Assembly: GCA_938007945.1 (NCBI GenBank)
Contig: CALLME010000259.1
Location: forward strand, 1-7,322
Origin: an uncultured Caulobacterales bacterium
GTDB taxonomy: Bacteria; Pseudomonadota; Alphaproteobacteria; Caulobacterales; Maricaulaceae
DNA: 7,322 nucleotides
Direction: 5' to 3'
Shown: positions 1 through 5,958 of the stretch, piece by piece
How the letters are laid out: every line of letters begins with the position of its first letter
Position numbering within the stretch: the first letter of the stretch is position 1
Made by a program: the position numbers and the translations under genes
The notes under the pieces: model-generated
Databases searched by the model: none
What the model was told of the DNA's origin: nothing
The model's input: only the letters and a program-made list of their open reading frames with translations

Positions 1-182
1 CCAAGCTCACTCGTGTTGTCCGAGTAGAAATAGATGACATGCGCGTCTTCATCAACTTGCGCTGACATCGGTTGCATATGATGGGACGGATTGGGTGAAC
101 CGAGCATCACGCAACGGGCGTCACCAATCTCTTCTAATAATTGTTCTTGCGGGTTTTCGTCAAATTTCTTGAGGCTGGCCAT
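1..182 (-). CDS. Pyridoxamine 5'-phosphate oxidase-like (FMN split-barrel) stress protein, N-terminal part
   Basis: This is the first 60 codons of a minus-strand gene that continues past the left edge. The readable protein begins MASLKKFDENPQEQLLEEIG and contains a stretch with HHMQPMSAQVDEDAHVIYFY followed by SDNTSELG. This matches the first beta strands of the general-stress-protein-26 branch of the flavin-binding split-barrel fold. In that branch a helix is followed by a strand, an 'R/QPM' turn and a 'D(E)DG..WFF(T)..SxK' strand that contributes to flavin binding. Members bind FMN, FAD or F420, and physiological substrates are mostly unknown, so true pyridoxamine-phosphate oxidase activity should not be assumed. 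The ATG at 182 is the first start that matches the family N-terminus; no strong ribosome site precedes it. It lies 81 bases downstream of erpA on the same strand and could be co-transcribed. The family call is fairly sure; the exact subfamily is not. Confidence 0.7.
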   Translation of the reverse strand, partial: MASLKKFDENPQEQLLEEIGDARCVMLGSPNPSHHMQPMSAQVDEDAHVIYFYSDNTSEL

Positions 183-263
183 ATCGGGTCTTTCGTCTTG
201 AGTTGCTGTTGGCTAAACAACACAGACAGGCCTCGAAAGTTCCGTAAGAATGATGGCTTGTGG

Positions 264-608
264 CTAAACGCTGAAGCTGGTCCCGCAACCACATCCAGCC
301 GTGGCGTTGGGGTTGTGGATTTTAAACGCGCTGCCGATAAGCTCATTCGTATAGTCGATCTCAGAGCCTGCGAGGAACTCAAGGCTGATGTCATCGACGA
401 CGACTTTCGCGCCGCTGCGTTCAATCACGATATCGTCGCTATTGGGGGCATCGGCGAAATCGAACTTATACTGAAAGCCTGAGCAACCGCCGCCTTCGAC
501 CGCAACGCGCAGGTATTTATCAAAGCCCTGCTTTGCCATAATCTTCTTTATCTGCACGGCGGCCGATTCAGAGAGGGTAACTTGAGTTTGAGCTGTAGCG
601 TTTTCCAT
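264..608 (-). CDS. erpA: ErpA, A-type iron-sulfur cluster carrier/insertion protein
   Basis: This 114-residue cytoplasmic HesB/IscA-family protein transfers assembled Fe-S clusters to apo-enzymes. The three ligand cysteines are visible: C42 in VEGGGCSGFQY, and C106 and C108 in NPNATAGCGCGTSFSV at the C-terminus. The ending, with NPNAT plus CGCG-SFS, is the ErpA rather than the IscA or SufA signature, and the length is typical. The frame is open upstream to an ATG at 686, but that would add 26 residues overlapping dgt. The ATG at 608, preceded by AGG about 5 bases upstream and giving MENATAQTQVTLSESA, matches the family start. erpA diverges from dgt and may be followed in one transcript by the split-barrel protein gene. 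Pairing of erpA with divergent dgt is common in alphaproteobacteria. Nothing is broken or odd in the coding sequence. Confidence 0.93.
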   Translation of the reverse strand: MENATAQTQVTLSESAAVQIKKIMAKQGFDKYLRVAVEGGGCSGFQYKFDFADAPNSDDIVIERSGAKVVVDDISLEFLAGSEIDYTNELIGSAFKIHNPNATAGCGCGTSFSV

Positions 609-667
609 AGAACCTATATAGAGAGTGCAAGAGCGATTTAAAAGGCGAACCTTCTTAAAGGCAACAC
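609..667. promoter_or_regulatory. Divergent erpA/dgt control region with CTATATAG palindrome
   Basis: Both genes must be driven from these 59 bases or from inside each other's 5' ends. The perfect 8-base palindrome CTATATAG at 614-621 resembles an alphaproteobacterial -10 element (CTATAT) on either strand. I see no convincing -35 hexamer at 16-18 bases on either side, so the exact promoters are not assigned. If the palindrome were the erpA -10, transcription would start only a few bases before the erpA ATG. On the plus strand AAAGG at 657-661 is a good ribosome site, 6 bases before the dgt ATG at 668. Confidence 0.4.
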
Positions 668-1858
668 ATGGGTAAATTTTCACCACTCCGTGAGCGCGCG
701 ATATACGCCTCTGATCCGACCCGCGCGAGAGGACGCCGTATAGAGCAGCCCTCTGGCTCGGAGCGCAGCCCGTTTCAGCGAGACAAAGACCGCATCATCC
801 ACAGCTCGGCTTTCCGCCGCCTCAAGGGGAAAACCCAAGTTTTCGTCGCGCATGAGGGCGATTATTACCGCACACGTCTGACGCATAGCCTCGAAGTCGC
901 GCAAATCGGGCGCTCTATTGCGCGCGTGTTGGGTCTTGATGAGGACTTGGCGGAATGTCTCTGCTTGGGTCATGACCTCGGCCATCCGCCGTTTGGGCAT
1001 TCTGGCGAAGACGCGCTGGCCGAAGGGATGGCGCCGTATGGCGGCTTTGACCACAATGCACAGACGTTGCGGATTGTTGAACTGCTAGAAGGGCGTTACG
1101 CCGAATTTGATGGCCTCAACCTGACATGGGAAACACTGGAAGGCATTGCCAAGCACAATGGCCCGCTGATTACGAAAGAGACTGACAAAGCAAAGCTGCC
1201 TTGGGCCTTGCGCGCGCTAGACGATTGGGAACGCCTAGAGCTGAACACTTACGCAGGGCCAGAGGCGCAGGTCGCGGCATTGGCCGATGATATCGCCTAT
1301 AATAATCATGACATTGACGATGGCCTTCGGGCAGGGCTTTTCTCGGTCAAAGACGTCTGCGAAGTGCCGCTTGTCGGCGAAGCGTTCAGAGACGTTCAAA
1401 AGCGCTATCCTGATATTTCAGAAGACCGTATGATCCACGAAGCTGTGCGCGACCTTATCGGCTATATGGTTGCTGATGTGCTGGGCGAAACGCGTGACCG
1501 CTTGGCGGCGGCGGCCCCCAAATCAGCGGATGATATTCGCGGGCTCGACCACGCTATCTGTGATTTCAGTGCTAAATTCCGCGAACTAGAAGCGCCTTTA
1601 CGCAAATTCCTGTTCGAGAACATGTACCGCCATTACAAAGTTAACCGCATGATGGGCCAAGCCACGCGTGTGGTGCGGGAGTTGTTCGACCTCTTCCTTG
1701 AAGACCCTGATATTCTCCCAACGGAGCTGCGGCAGCGTTGCGACGCACCAAAAACGGCGACCACTGCGCGTATTGTGTGCGACTATATCGCAGGCATGAC
1801 TGATAGCTACGCCATATCAGAGCACCGCAAGCTATTTTCTGTGACGGGTTATCTTTAG
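668..1858 (+). CDS. dgt: Deoxyguanosinetriphosphate triphosphohydrolase-like protein (type 2 dGTPase, HD domain)
   Basis: The product is a 396-residue cytoplasmic HD-superfamily dNTP triphosphohydrolase, which removes intact triphosphate from dNTPs and so tunes the nucleotide pool. The N-terminal signature FQRDKDRIIHSSAFRRLKGK (36-55) is the dNTP-binding/DNA-contact region of the dGTPase-like family. The metal-binding HD set is complete: H73 (RTRLTHSLEVAQ), H102-D103 (GHDLGHPPFGH) and D207 (ADDIAYNNHDIDDG). The C-terminal helical half is present to the end (SVTGYL). Length and the absence of the insertions found in Escherichia coli Dgt place it in the type 2 subfamily, for which the physiological substrate is often not proven. 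The ATG at 668 has AAAGG 6 bases upstream. In many alphaproteobacteria argS follows directly; here it does not, and a probable terminator lies downstream, so dgt looks monocistronic. Confidence 0.92.
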   Translation: MGKFSPLRERAIYASDPTRARGRRIEQPSGSERSPFQRDKDRIIHSSAFRRLKGKTQVFVAHEGDYYRTRLTHSLEVAQIGRSIARVLGLDEDLAECLCLGHDLGHPPFGHSGEDALAEGMAPYGGFDHNAQTLRIVELLEGRYAEFDGLNLTWETLEGIAKHNGPLITKETDKAKLPWALRALDDWERLELNTYAGPEAQVAALADDIAYNNHDIDDGLRAGLFSVKDVCEVPLVGEAFRDVQKRYPDISEDRMIHEAVRDLIGYMVADVLGETRDRLAAAAPKSADDIRGLDHAICDFSAKFRELEAPLRKFLFENMYRHYKVNRMMGQATRVVRELFDLFLEDPDILPTELRQRCDAPKTATTARIVCDYIAGMTDSYAISEHRKLFSVTGYL

Positions 1859-1885
1859 TCAAACAGCGAAACTTTGCGCCAAAAA

Positions 1886-1902
1886 TTATCAAATGATTAA
1901 CC
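1886..1902 (+). promoter_or_regulatory. Possible CtrA-box-like site
   Basis: TTAT, seven bases, then TTAACC matches the CtrA consensus TTAA-N7-TTAA(C) with one mismatch in the first half. It lies in the dgt to SPOR-gene gap, about 150 bases before the SPOR start, and a GANTC site (GAGTC, 1930-1934, the CcrM methylation motif) follows 28 bases later. CtrA control of cell-envelope genes is established in Caulobacterales; its use here is inference from a short match that could arise by chance. Confidence 0.25.
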
Positions 1903-1931
1903 TTAGCGCGGTGGAATGGGTAAAACGCGGA

Positions 1932-1964
1932 GTCCGTAGTCTCAACGCATTGCTGCGTTAGGAC
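1932..1964 (+). other. Hairpin in the dgt-SPOR intergenic region
   Basis: AACGCA (1944-1949) and TGCGTT (1954-1959) form a perfect 6-base stem around the loop TTGC. Outside it GTCC (1932-1935) can pair with GGAC (1961-1964), leaving an asymmetric internal loop. No T-run follows directly, so it is not a classical terminator by itself. It could be a 5' leader structure of the SPOR operon, part of a small RNA, or the upstream half of a tandem termination region with the hairpin at 1971-1994. Confidence 0.4.
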
Positions 1965-1970
1965 GCATGG

Positions 1971-2001
1971 ACATTGCGGCGCCATTCGCAACGTCTTTTT
2001 T
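1971..2001 (+). terminator. Probable rho-independent terminator after dgt
   Basis: ACATTGCG (1971-1978) pairs with CGCAACGT (1987-1994), 8 pairs with one A-C mismatch, around an 8-base loop. It is followed by C and six T (1996-2001). The stem-plus-T-run layout fits intrinsic termination of dgt 110-140 bases past its stop and implies that the SPOR operon has its own promoter between about 2002 and 2040 or upstream with attenuation. The stem is modest, so efficiency is uncertain. Confidence 0.5.
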
Positions 2002-2050
2002 CTTAAATTCTTCAAGCGAATCGGTGCAATAGACCTGATTAGGACACAGC

Positions 2051-2827
2051 ATGGCCCAGAACGAGCATAATACATCTAATGACGGCGGATTTTCGCCCAT
2101 ACTCGGCGAGAGTGATCCGCTGATACCTTTTGACGTGCGCGACCAAAATGGGCGTCGTGGGATGTTTATCTTGATCGGCGCAATCGTCGCGCTTTTGGCT
2201 ATCGCGACTATTATTTTTGTAACCTATCAACCAGGTACACGTGACCGAGGTGAGCCGCCACGCATCAAGGCTGATAATCAACCGTTCAAAGTCGAACCTG
2301 CTGACCCGGGCGGGGTGCAGACACCTGACCAAGACAAATCTGTTTACGACGTGATGACGGGTAAAACAGTTGACGAAACAGTCGTGACGGCACCTGGTTC
2401 TGAGGAGCCGATGGAAATGCCAAAGTCTGCCAATATCCAAGTTGACCCACCCAAAGCTGTGCTGCCTAAGGTGAGCACGCCAGCGCCAAAACCTGTGACG
2501 CAACCAGCGCCCAAGCCAGTCGTTAGTGCGCCCAAGCCTGTCGTGGCCGCGCCAGCGCCTATCGCAACAGGCAGCGGGGATTACGTTGTTCAAGTTGCCT
2601 CTGTGCGCTCTTACGGCGCCGCAACAGATATCTGGAACGGGATCAGCCAGAAATTTAGCGCCGAGCTCTCCTCTGGACTATACTCCGATATTGCCCAAGT
2701 CGACCTTGGTGATAAAGGCGTGTTCTTTCGCCTGCGCGTGGCAGGACTCGCCGATAAAACAGCCGCGCAACAGCTTTGCGCACGGTTTAAAGCGCGGGGC
2801 CAAGCCTGCCTTGTGGCAAAACGGTAG
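2051..2827 (+). CDS. SPOR-domain membrane protein (septal peptidoglycan-binding)
   Basis: This 258-residue protein has the bitopic inner-membrane layout of division-associated SPOR proteins. It has a short cytoplasmic N-terminus (1-37, ending RRG), one transmembrane helix (about 38-58, MFILIGAIVALLAIATIIFV), a periplasmic linker rich in Pro, Ala, Lys and Val, and a C-terminal SPOR domain (about 176-258). The SPOR domain starts DYVVQVASVRSYGAA and includes FFRLRVAGLADKTAAQQLC. SPOR domains bind denuded glycan strands at the septum, so a role at the division site is likely from the family; the precise partner is unknown. AGGA at 2041-2044 precedes the ATG by 6 bases. It is first in the cluster with nagZ, scpA and scpB, the usual alphaproteobacterial order. 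Its TAG stop is in the same reading frame as nagZ. Two cysteines in the SPOR domain (C243, C253) are suitably placed for a disulfide. Confidence 0.85.
   Translation: MAQNEHNTSNDGGFSPILGESDPLIPFDVRDQNGRRGMFILIGAIVALLAIATIIFVTYQPGTRDRGEPPRIKADNQPFKVEPADPGGVQTPDQDKSVYDVMTGKTVDETVVTAPGSEEPMEMPKSANIQVDPPKAVLPKVSTPAPKPVTQPAPKPVVSAPKPVVAAPAPIATGSGDYVVQVASVRSYGAATDIWNGISQKFSAELSSGLYSDIAQVDLGDKGVFFRLRVAGLADKTAAQQLCARFKARGQACLVAKR
2483..2542 (+). repeat. APKPV repeats in the SPOR-protein linker
   Basis: Three copies of APKPV at residues 145-149, 153-157 and 160-164 lie in the periplasmic Pro/Lys/Ala linker. Such low-complexity linkers span the periplasm between the membrane anchor and the glycan-binding domain; repeat number often varies between relatives. 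Confidence 0.7.
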
Positions 2828-2833
2828 CGTTAT

Positions 2834-3868
2834 TTGGCGGAGCTAGCGACCATATTTGGGCTATCTGGCCCGCGGCTCAGCTTCGGAGAGAAAGCCTTTT
2901 TCAGGGATGCAAACCCGTGGGGGTTTATCCTGTTTGCGCGCAATATAGAAACGCCTGACCAAGTTCGTGCACTTTCAGCGTCCTTGCGCGATTGCGTCGG
3001 TCGCGACGCTCATATCTTTATCGACCAAGAAGGTGGACGTGTGCGGCGATTGCGGCCGCCCCATTGGGATGATTATCCGAGCGCACTAGAGCTGGCGCGC
3101 GTGTTTGATTTTGACCGCCGCAAAGGTCTGCGCGCCTGTTACTTGCATCACCGTTTAATGGCATATGACCTGCGCCGTCTTGGTATTTCGGCAGACTGCG
3201 CCCCTGTGCTTGATTTGCCTATCGCAGGCGCAGACCCCATAATCTCTGACCGTGCTTTCGGGCGTAACCCTGCTGATATTATCGCCATGGCCCACGCCGC
3301 GATGGCTGGCCTTGTCAGCGGCGGCGTGGCACCTGTCATTAAACATATCCCGGGTCATGGCCGCGCAACTGTCGATAGCCACAAGGCGCTGCCACGCATA
3401 GACGCGCGTAAAATGCAGCTCAAGACGACGGATTTCGTACCTTTTATCGCGCTCAACGACGCGCCTATGGCGATGACTGCGCATGCTGTGTTTTCCGACT
3501 GGGACGCAAAAAACCCTGTGACGACATCTAAGACGGCGCTGCCGCAAATCATCCGTGACGACATAGGCTTTGATGGCCTCCTAATGAGTGATGATCTCGA
3601 TATGCGCGCGCTGCACACAGGCGCAATGGATGGGAAGCTGACAGCGCTGACCCGCAAGTCTCTTGCGGCAGGATGCGACATAGCTTTGCAATGTTCAGGC
3701 AAACTCCCCGCTATGGTCAAAGTCGCTAAGGGGGCGAAAAAACTCCGTGGCAAAGCCGCCGAGCGCGCGTTCATCGCTGATAATTGCGCCGTGCGAGAAA
3801 AGGCGCTCAATGTGAAAGCTGCCCGCGCGGAGTATGACGATTTGCTCGCAACAGGACAGCTGTCATGA
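2834..3868 (+). CDS. nagZ: NagZ, beta-N-acetylhexosaminidase (glycoside hydrolase family 3)
   Basis: The product is a 344-residue cytoplasmic enzyme that removes N-acetylglucosamine from GlcNAc-anhydromuropeptides in peptidoglycan recycling. Family 3 motifs are intact: FIDQEGGRVRRL (62-73), SDRAFGR (138-144), KHIPGHGRATVDSH (170-183) carrying the Asp181/His183 acid-base dyad typical of NagZ, and LLMSDDLDM (249-257) with the nucleophile Asp253. There is no signal peptide, as expected. The start is unusual. No ATG or GTG fits, and the TTG at 2834 yields an N-terminus (AELATIFGLSGPRLSFGEKA) that aligns with family starts. No clear ribosome site is present, so translation is probably coupled to the upstream SPOR gene, whose stop is only 6 bases before. 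The C-terminal end overlaps scpA by ATGA. Function call is strong; the exact start is slightly less so. Confidence 0.92.
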   Translation: MAELATIFGLSGPRLSFGEKAFFRDANPWGFILFARNIETPDQVRALSASLRDCVGRDAHIFIDQEGGRVRRLRPPHWDDYPSALELARVFDFDRRKGLRACYLHHRLMAYDLRRLGISADCAPVLDLPIAGADPIISDRAFGRNPADIIAMAHAAMAGLVSGGVAPVIKHIPGHGRATVDSHKALPRIDARKMQLKTTDFVPFIALNDAPMAMTAHAVFSDWDAKNPVTTSKTALPQIIRDDIGFDGLLMSDDLDMRALHTGAMDGKLTALTRKSLAAGCDIALQCSGKLPAMVKVAKGAKKLRGKAAERAFIADNCAVREKALNVKAARAEYDDLLATGQLS

Positions 3869-4698
3869 GTGACGACTTCCAAGAAGACCTCAGTTTCGAG
3901 GCTGCAGATGATGCCGCTGACATCGGTGAAGGTCTACTGCTTGATATTGACGGTTATGAAGGGCCTCTGCATTTGCTTTTGGAACTTGCGCGCAAGCAAA
4001 AAGTAGACCTCGCGCGCATCTCTATCCTCGCGCTCGCCGAGCAATATCTCGCCTTTATCAAAGCTGCCGAGAACCTGCGCATTGAACTCGCTGCCGATTA
4101 TCTCGTTATGGCGTCATGGCTCGCCTATCTGAAATCGCGACTGATACTGCCCAAGGACGGCCCCGAAGAGCAATTGCCAGAAGAGGATGAACTCGCGGCG
4201 CATTTGGCGTTTCGCTTGCAAAGGCTAGAGGCGATGCGGCGCGCGGCGGACGGTCTGTTTCGCTTGCCGATTACCGGTGTAGCGGTGCAAGTGCGCGGCA
4301 TGCCCGAAGGTTTGCGATCTCGCACAACGCCGCTCTATAACGCCGAGCTTTTTGATATACTTAAGGCTTACGGCGAAAGCCGATCTAAGGCGAGCATCCG
4401 CAATCACAGCATTAAACCGCCCAATATTTTGTCATTGGACGAGGCGCGTCAGCGCCTGCGCCGCGCACTCGCCGCTGTTGGCGTCACGGATAGCGAGACA
4501 TGGACATCCTTTGACGCGCTCCTGCCAGAAGCGGCGGAGCTCAAAGACGGCCTGCCTAATGCCTCTGTGAAAGCGAGCTCGCTGCTCGCGGGGTTAGAGT
4601 TGACCAAAGAGGGGCAAATGGAAATTCGCCAAACGGGGACTTTCGCGCCGATTTACGTACGCGCCGCCAATAGGAAAGACGAGGACAATGACGGATAA
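3865..4698 (+). CDS. scpA: ScpA, kleisin subunit of the SMC-ScpAB condensin
   Basis: This 277-residue kleisin bridges the two heads of the SMC dimer in the bacterial condensin complex, acting on the nucleoid. The hallmark N-terminal helix region is seen at 31-62 (YEGPLHLLLELARKQKVDLA, then ISILALAEQYL), followed by the SMC-neck-binding stretch ending DYLVMASWLAYLKSRLILP (78-96). The middle (about 100-200) is charged and helical and is where ScpB binds. The C-terminal winged helix (about 205-268, ending TGTFAPIYVR) contacts the SMC cap. A short acidic N-terminal extension (1-25) precedes the conserved part. The start overlaps the nagZ stop (ATGA) and has AGGA 8 bases upstream; the end overlaps scpB by 11 bases. 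These overlaps imply coupled translation. The smc gene itself is not in the window. Confidence 0.93.
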   Translation: MSDDFQEDLSFEAADDAADIGEGLLLDIDGYEGPLHLLLELARKQKVDLARISILALAEQYLAFIKAAENLRIELAADYLVMASWLAYLKSRLILPKDGPEEQLPEEDELAAHLAFRLQRLEAMRRAADGLFRLPITGVAVQVRGMPEGLRSRTTPLYNAELFDILKAYGESRSKASIRNHSIKPPNILSLDEARQRLRRALAAVGVTDSETWTSFDALLPEAAELKDGLPNASVKASSLLAGLELTKEGQMEIRQTGTFAPIYVRAANRKDEDNDG

Positions 4699-5443
4699 AA
4701 ACGCTGACCGCGTAGAAGCTGCTGCCGCTGGCATAGAGGAGGGGGTGGTCAACCTCACCGAGCGCTTGCGCACCAAAGGTCAAGGCGAGGCGGTTGATAA
4801 AGATTTACGCCTGCTTGAAGCGCTGCTCTTTGCCGCTGTTGAGCCAATAGACATTGAGACGCTGCGCGAACGCATGCCAGAGGACACGGATATTTCGGCG
4901 CTGCTCGCGCGACTGGCGCGTGATTATGCGGGACGGGGCGTGAACCTTGTGACTGTGGCGGGGCGTTGGCGATTTCAGACCGCGCCTGATCTTGCTGGGT
5001 ATTTGGTTGATGTCAAAGAAGCGCCGCGCAAACTTTCGCGCGCCTCACTCGAGACGCTCGCGATTATCGCCTATCACCAGCCTGTTACGCGTGCCGAGAT
5101 TGAAGATGTGCGCGGTGTCGCTGTCTCGAAAGGTACGATTGATGTGCTGATGGAGCTGACATGGGTGCGCCCGCGCGGTCGTCGCCGAACGCCGGGACGT
5201 CCTGTGACTTACGGCACAACAGAAGCCTTCCTCGCGCACTTTAATCTTGAGAGCGTCACAGACCTGCCGGGCCGCGACGACCTCAAAGCCGCTGGCCTGC
5301 TCGATCCACGCCTCCCCAAAGATTTCGAAATGCCCACGCCTATGGCCGAAGACGATCTTCGTATCGGCGAAGATCCGCTCGATGATGACGAAGACGGTCC
5401 AGATTTCTTCGAAGATTTCCTCGGTGATGAGGATGAGGGGTAG
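4688..5443 (+). CDS. scpB: ScpB, segregation and condensation protein B
   Basis: This 251-residue partner of ScpA works as a dimer binding the kleisin middle region. Two tandem winged-helix domains are visible: about 38-105 (LRLLEALLFAAVEPIDIETL through WRFQTAPDLAGYL) and about 115-190 (LSRASLETLAIIAYHQPVTR, then IEDVRGVAVSKGTIDVLME, and RGRRRTPGRPVTYGTTEAFL). The last, with the PGRP-x-x-YGTT element, is diagnostic. The C-terminal tail (about 218-251) is almost entirely acidic, which is common in alphaproteobacterial ScpB. The start is inside the scpA end, with GAGGA at 4681-4685 only 2 bases before the ATG, so coupling is likely. It is the last gene of the plus-strand cluster; palindromic repeats begin 10 bases after its stop. 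Confidence 0.92.
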   Translation: MTDKNADRVEAAAAGIEEGVVNLTERLRTKGQGEAVDKDLRLLEALLFAAVEPIDIETLRERMPEDTDISALLARLARDYAGRGVNLVTVAGRWRFQTAPDLAGYLVDVKEAPRKLSRASLETLAIIAYHQPVTRAEIEDVRGVAVSKGTIDVLMELTWVRPRGRRRTPGRPVTYGTTEAFLAHFNLESVTDLPGRDDLKAAGLLDPRLPKDFEMPTPMAEDDLRIGEDPLDDDEDGPDFFEDFLGDEDEG

Positions 5444-5453
5444 CGCGCATAGG

Positions 5454-5479
5454 TCCTCGGCATAAAGCTGGGGAAAGCG
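5454..5479 (+). repeat. Palindromic intergenic repeat, TCCTCGG family, unit 1
   Basis: TCCTCGG (5454-5460), a 7-base loop, then CTGGGGA (5468-5474) form a 7-pair hairpin that needs two G-U pairs, and the tail is AAGCG. The same layout and tail (GGGGAAAGCG here, GAGGAAGGCG in unit 3) recur at 5959-5986. Because the wobble pairs exist only in plus-strand RNA, this copy would fold in the scpB transcript, where it could protect or end the 3' end. Confidence 0.55.
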
Positions 5480-5500
5480 AAAACAAAATATGCTGTTTTC
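5479..5500 (+). repeat. Small inverted repeat between repeat units 1 and 2
   Basis: GAAAAC (5479-5484) and GTTTTC (5495-5500) are perfect inverse copies around 10 AT-rich bases. They sit inside a wider inverted pair, GGAAAGCG (5472-5479) and CGCTTTCC (5525-5532), formed by the tails of repeat units 1 and 2. The nested pairs make one composite fold after scpB. Confidence 0.4.
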
Positions 5501-5524
5501 TACGGCGTCATCATTCTAAGACTC

Positions 5525-5568
5525 CGCTTTCCTCGGGTTTACCGCGCGGGCGGCCCCGCCCGAGGATC
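5525..5568 (-). repeat. Palindromic intergenic repeat, TCCTCGG family, unit 2 (inverted)
   Basis: Read on the minus strand, this copy starts GATCCTCGGG and ends CCCGAGGAAAGCG, the same borders as unit 3 (GATCCTCGG ... CCGAGGAAGGCG) but with a longer GC-rich interior. The outer stem is 8 perfect pairs (5530-5537 with 5559-5566), and an inner GGGCG/CGCCC stem (5548-5552 with 5557-5561) competes with it. It lies between the convergent ends of scpB and the GIY-YIG gene, where it could act on both transcripts; no T-run marks a standard terminator. Confidence 0.6.
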
Positions 5569-5600
5569 TATTTGCAGATTTTGAAACTTAGAGCATCAAT

Positions 5601-5912
5601 TTAGTCCTCGTCCATTGGCAAATATTCACCCGTCTCGGGATGTAAATTCATCCAATTTGGATTGTCTTTTTCAATCAAAGCAATCTTCCACGCGCGTAGA
5701 TAGCGCTTAAGGCTTCGTTCGCGTTGATAAGCTTCATCGAGTGTGTCGCAGGGTTCAAACCATACGAGCCGCGTCACATTATATTTTGACGTGAAACCTG
5801 GGGTCTGGCCAGTTTTATGCTGCCACATGCGTTCAGGCAGATTAGTTGTCATGCCGATATAGAGCGTTCCATTTTTCTGTGAGGCGAGCATGTAAACGCA
5901 AGGGGATTTCAT
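5601..5912 (-). CDS. GIY-YIG nuclease-domain protein (single-domain, COG2827/UPF0213-like)
   Basis: This 103-residue protein consists of one GIY-YIG endonuclease domain. Visible elements are the two-tyrosine core (VYMLAS at 6-11 with Y7; TLYIG at 16-20 with Y18), an arginine in LPERMWQHK (R28), and a later glutamate in AYQRERSLKR (E65) as the probable metal ligand. The conserved family tail AWKIALIEKDNPNW (74-87) follows. The catalytic set looks complete, but the cellular role of these stand-alone proteins is not settled; DNA repair and link to mobile DNA have both been proposed. The ATG at 5912 gives MKSPCVYMLAS, the usual family start. An ATG at 5957 would add 15 residues and has GAGGA just upstream, but those bases belong to repeat unit 3. 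The gene is opposed to its neighbours, seems more AT-rich at its 5' end, and is bracketed by inverted repeat units, suggesting later insertion. Confidence 0.85.
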   Translation of the reverse strand: MKSPCVYMLASQKNGTLYIGMTTNLPERMWQHKTGQTPGFTSKYNVTRLVWFEPCDTLDEAYQRERSLKRYLRAWKIALIEKDNPNWMNLHPETGEYLPMDED

Positions 5913-5958
5913 ATCAGAAGCATAACAATGTTTTTTGAAATTTAAAGTTATGCGCATT

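Noticed and set aside
210..269. Direct repeat TGGCTAAAC at 210-218 and 261-269, the second covering the erpA stop
   Set aside because: Only 9 bases, two copies, no flanking similarity strong enough to suggest duplication or a site; likely chance.
609..686. A longer erpA start at 686 on the minus strand
   Set aside because: It adds 26 residues that do not match the family, overlaps the dgt start, and the ATG at 608 has AGG upstream and aligns with known ErpA N-termini.
1641..2075. A 144-codon open frame on the minus strand across the dgt end and the following gap
   Set aside because: Its composition is odd (many Cys, Arg, Trp), it has no recognisable domain, and it overlaps the conserved C-terminus of dgt and the start of the SPOR gene.
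2039..2846. Long open frames antisense to and in another frame of the SPOR gene
   Set aside because: These are by-products of the Pro/Ala/Lys-rich linker codons; the plus-strand frame has clear membrane, linker and SPOR domains.
5913..5957. GIY-YIG start at 5957 with GAGGA upstream
   Set aside because: The apparent ribosome site belongs to palindromic repeat unit 3, and the extra 15 residues are not part of the family; 5912 gives the usual N-terminus. Kept as an alternative only.
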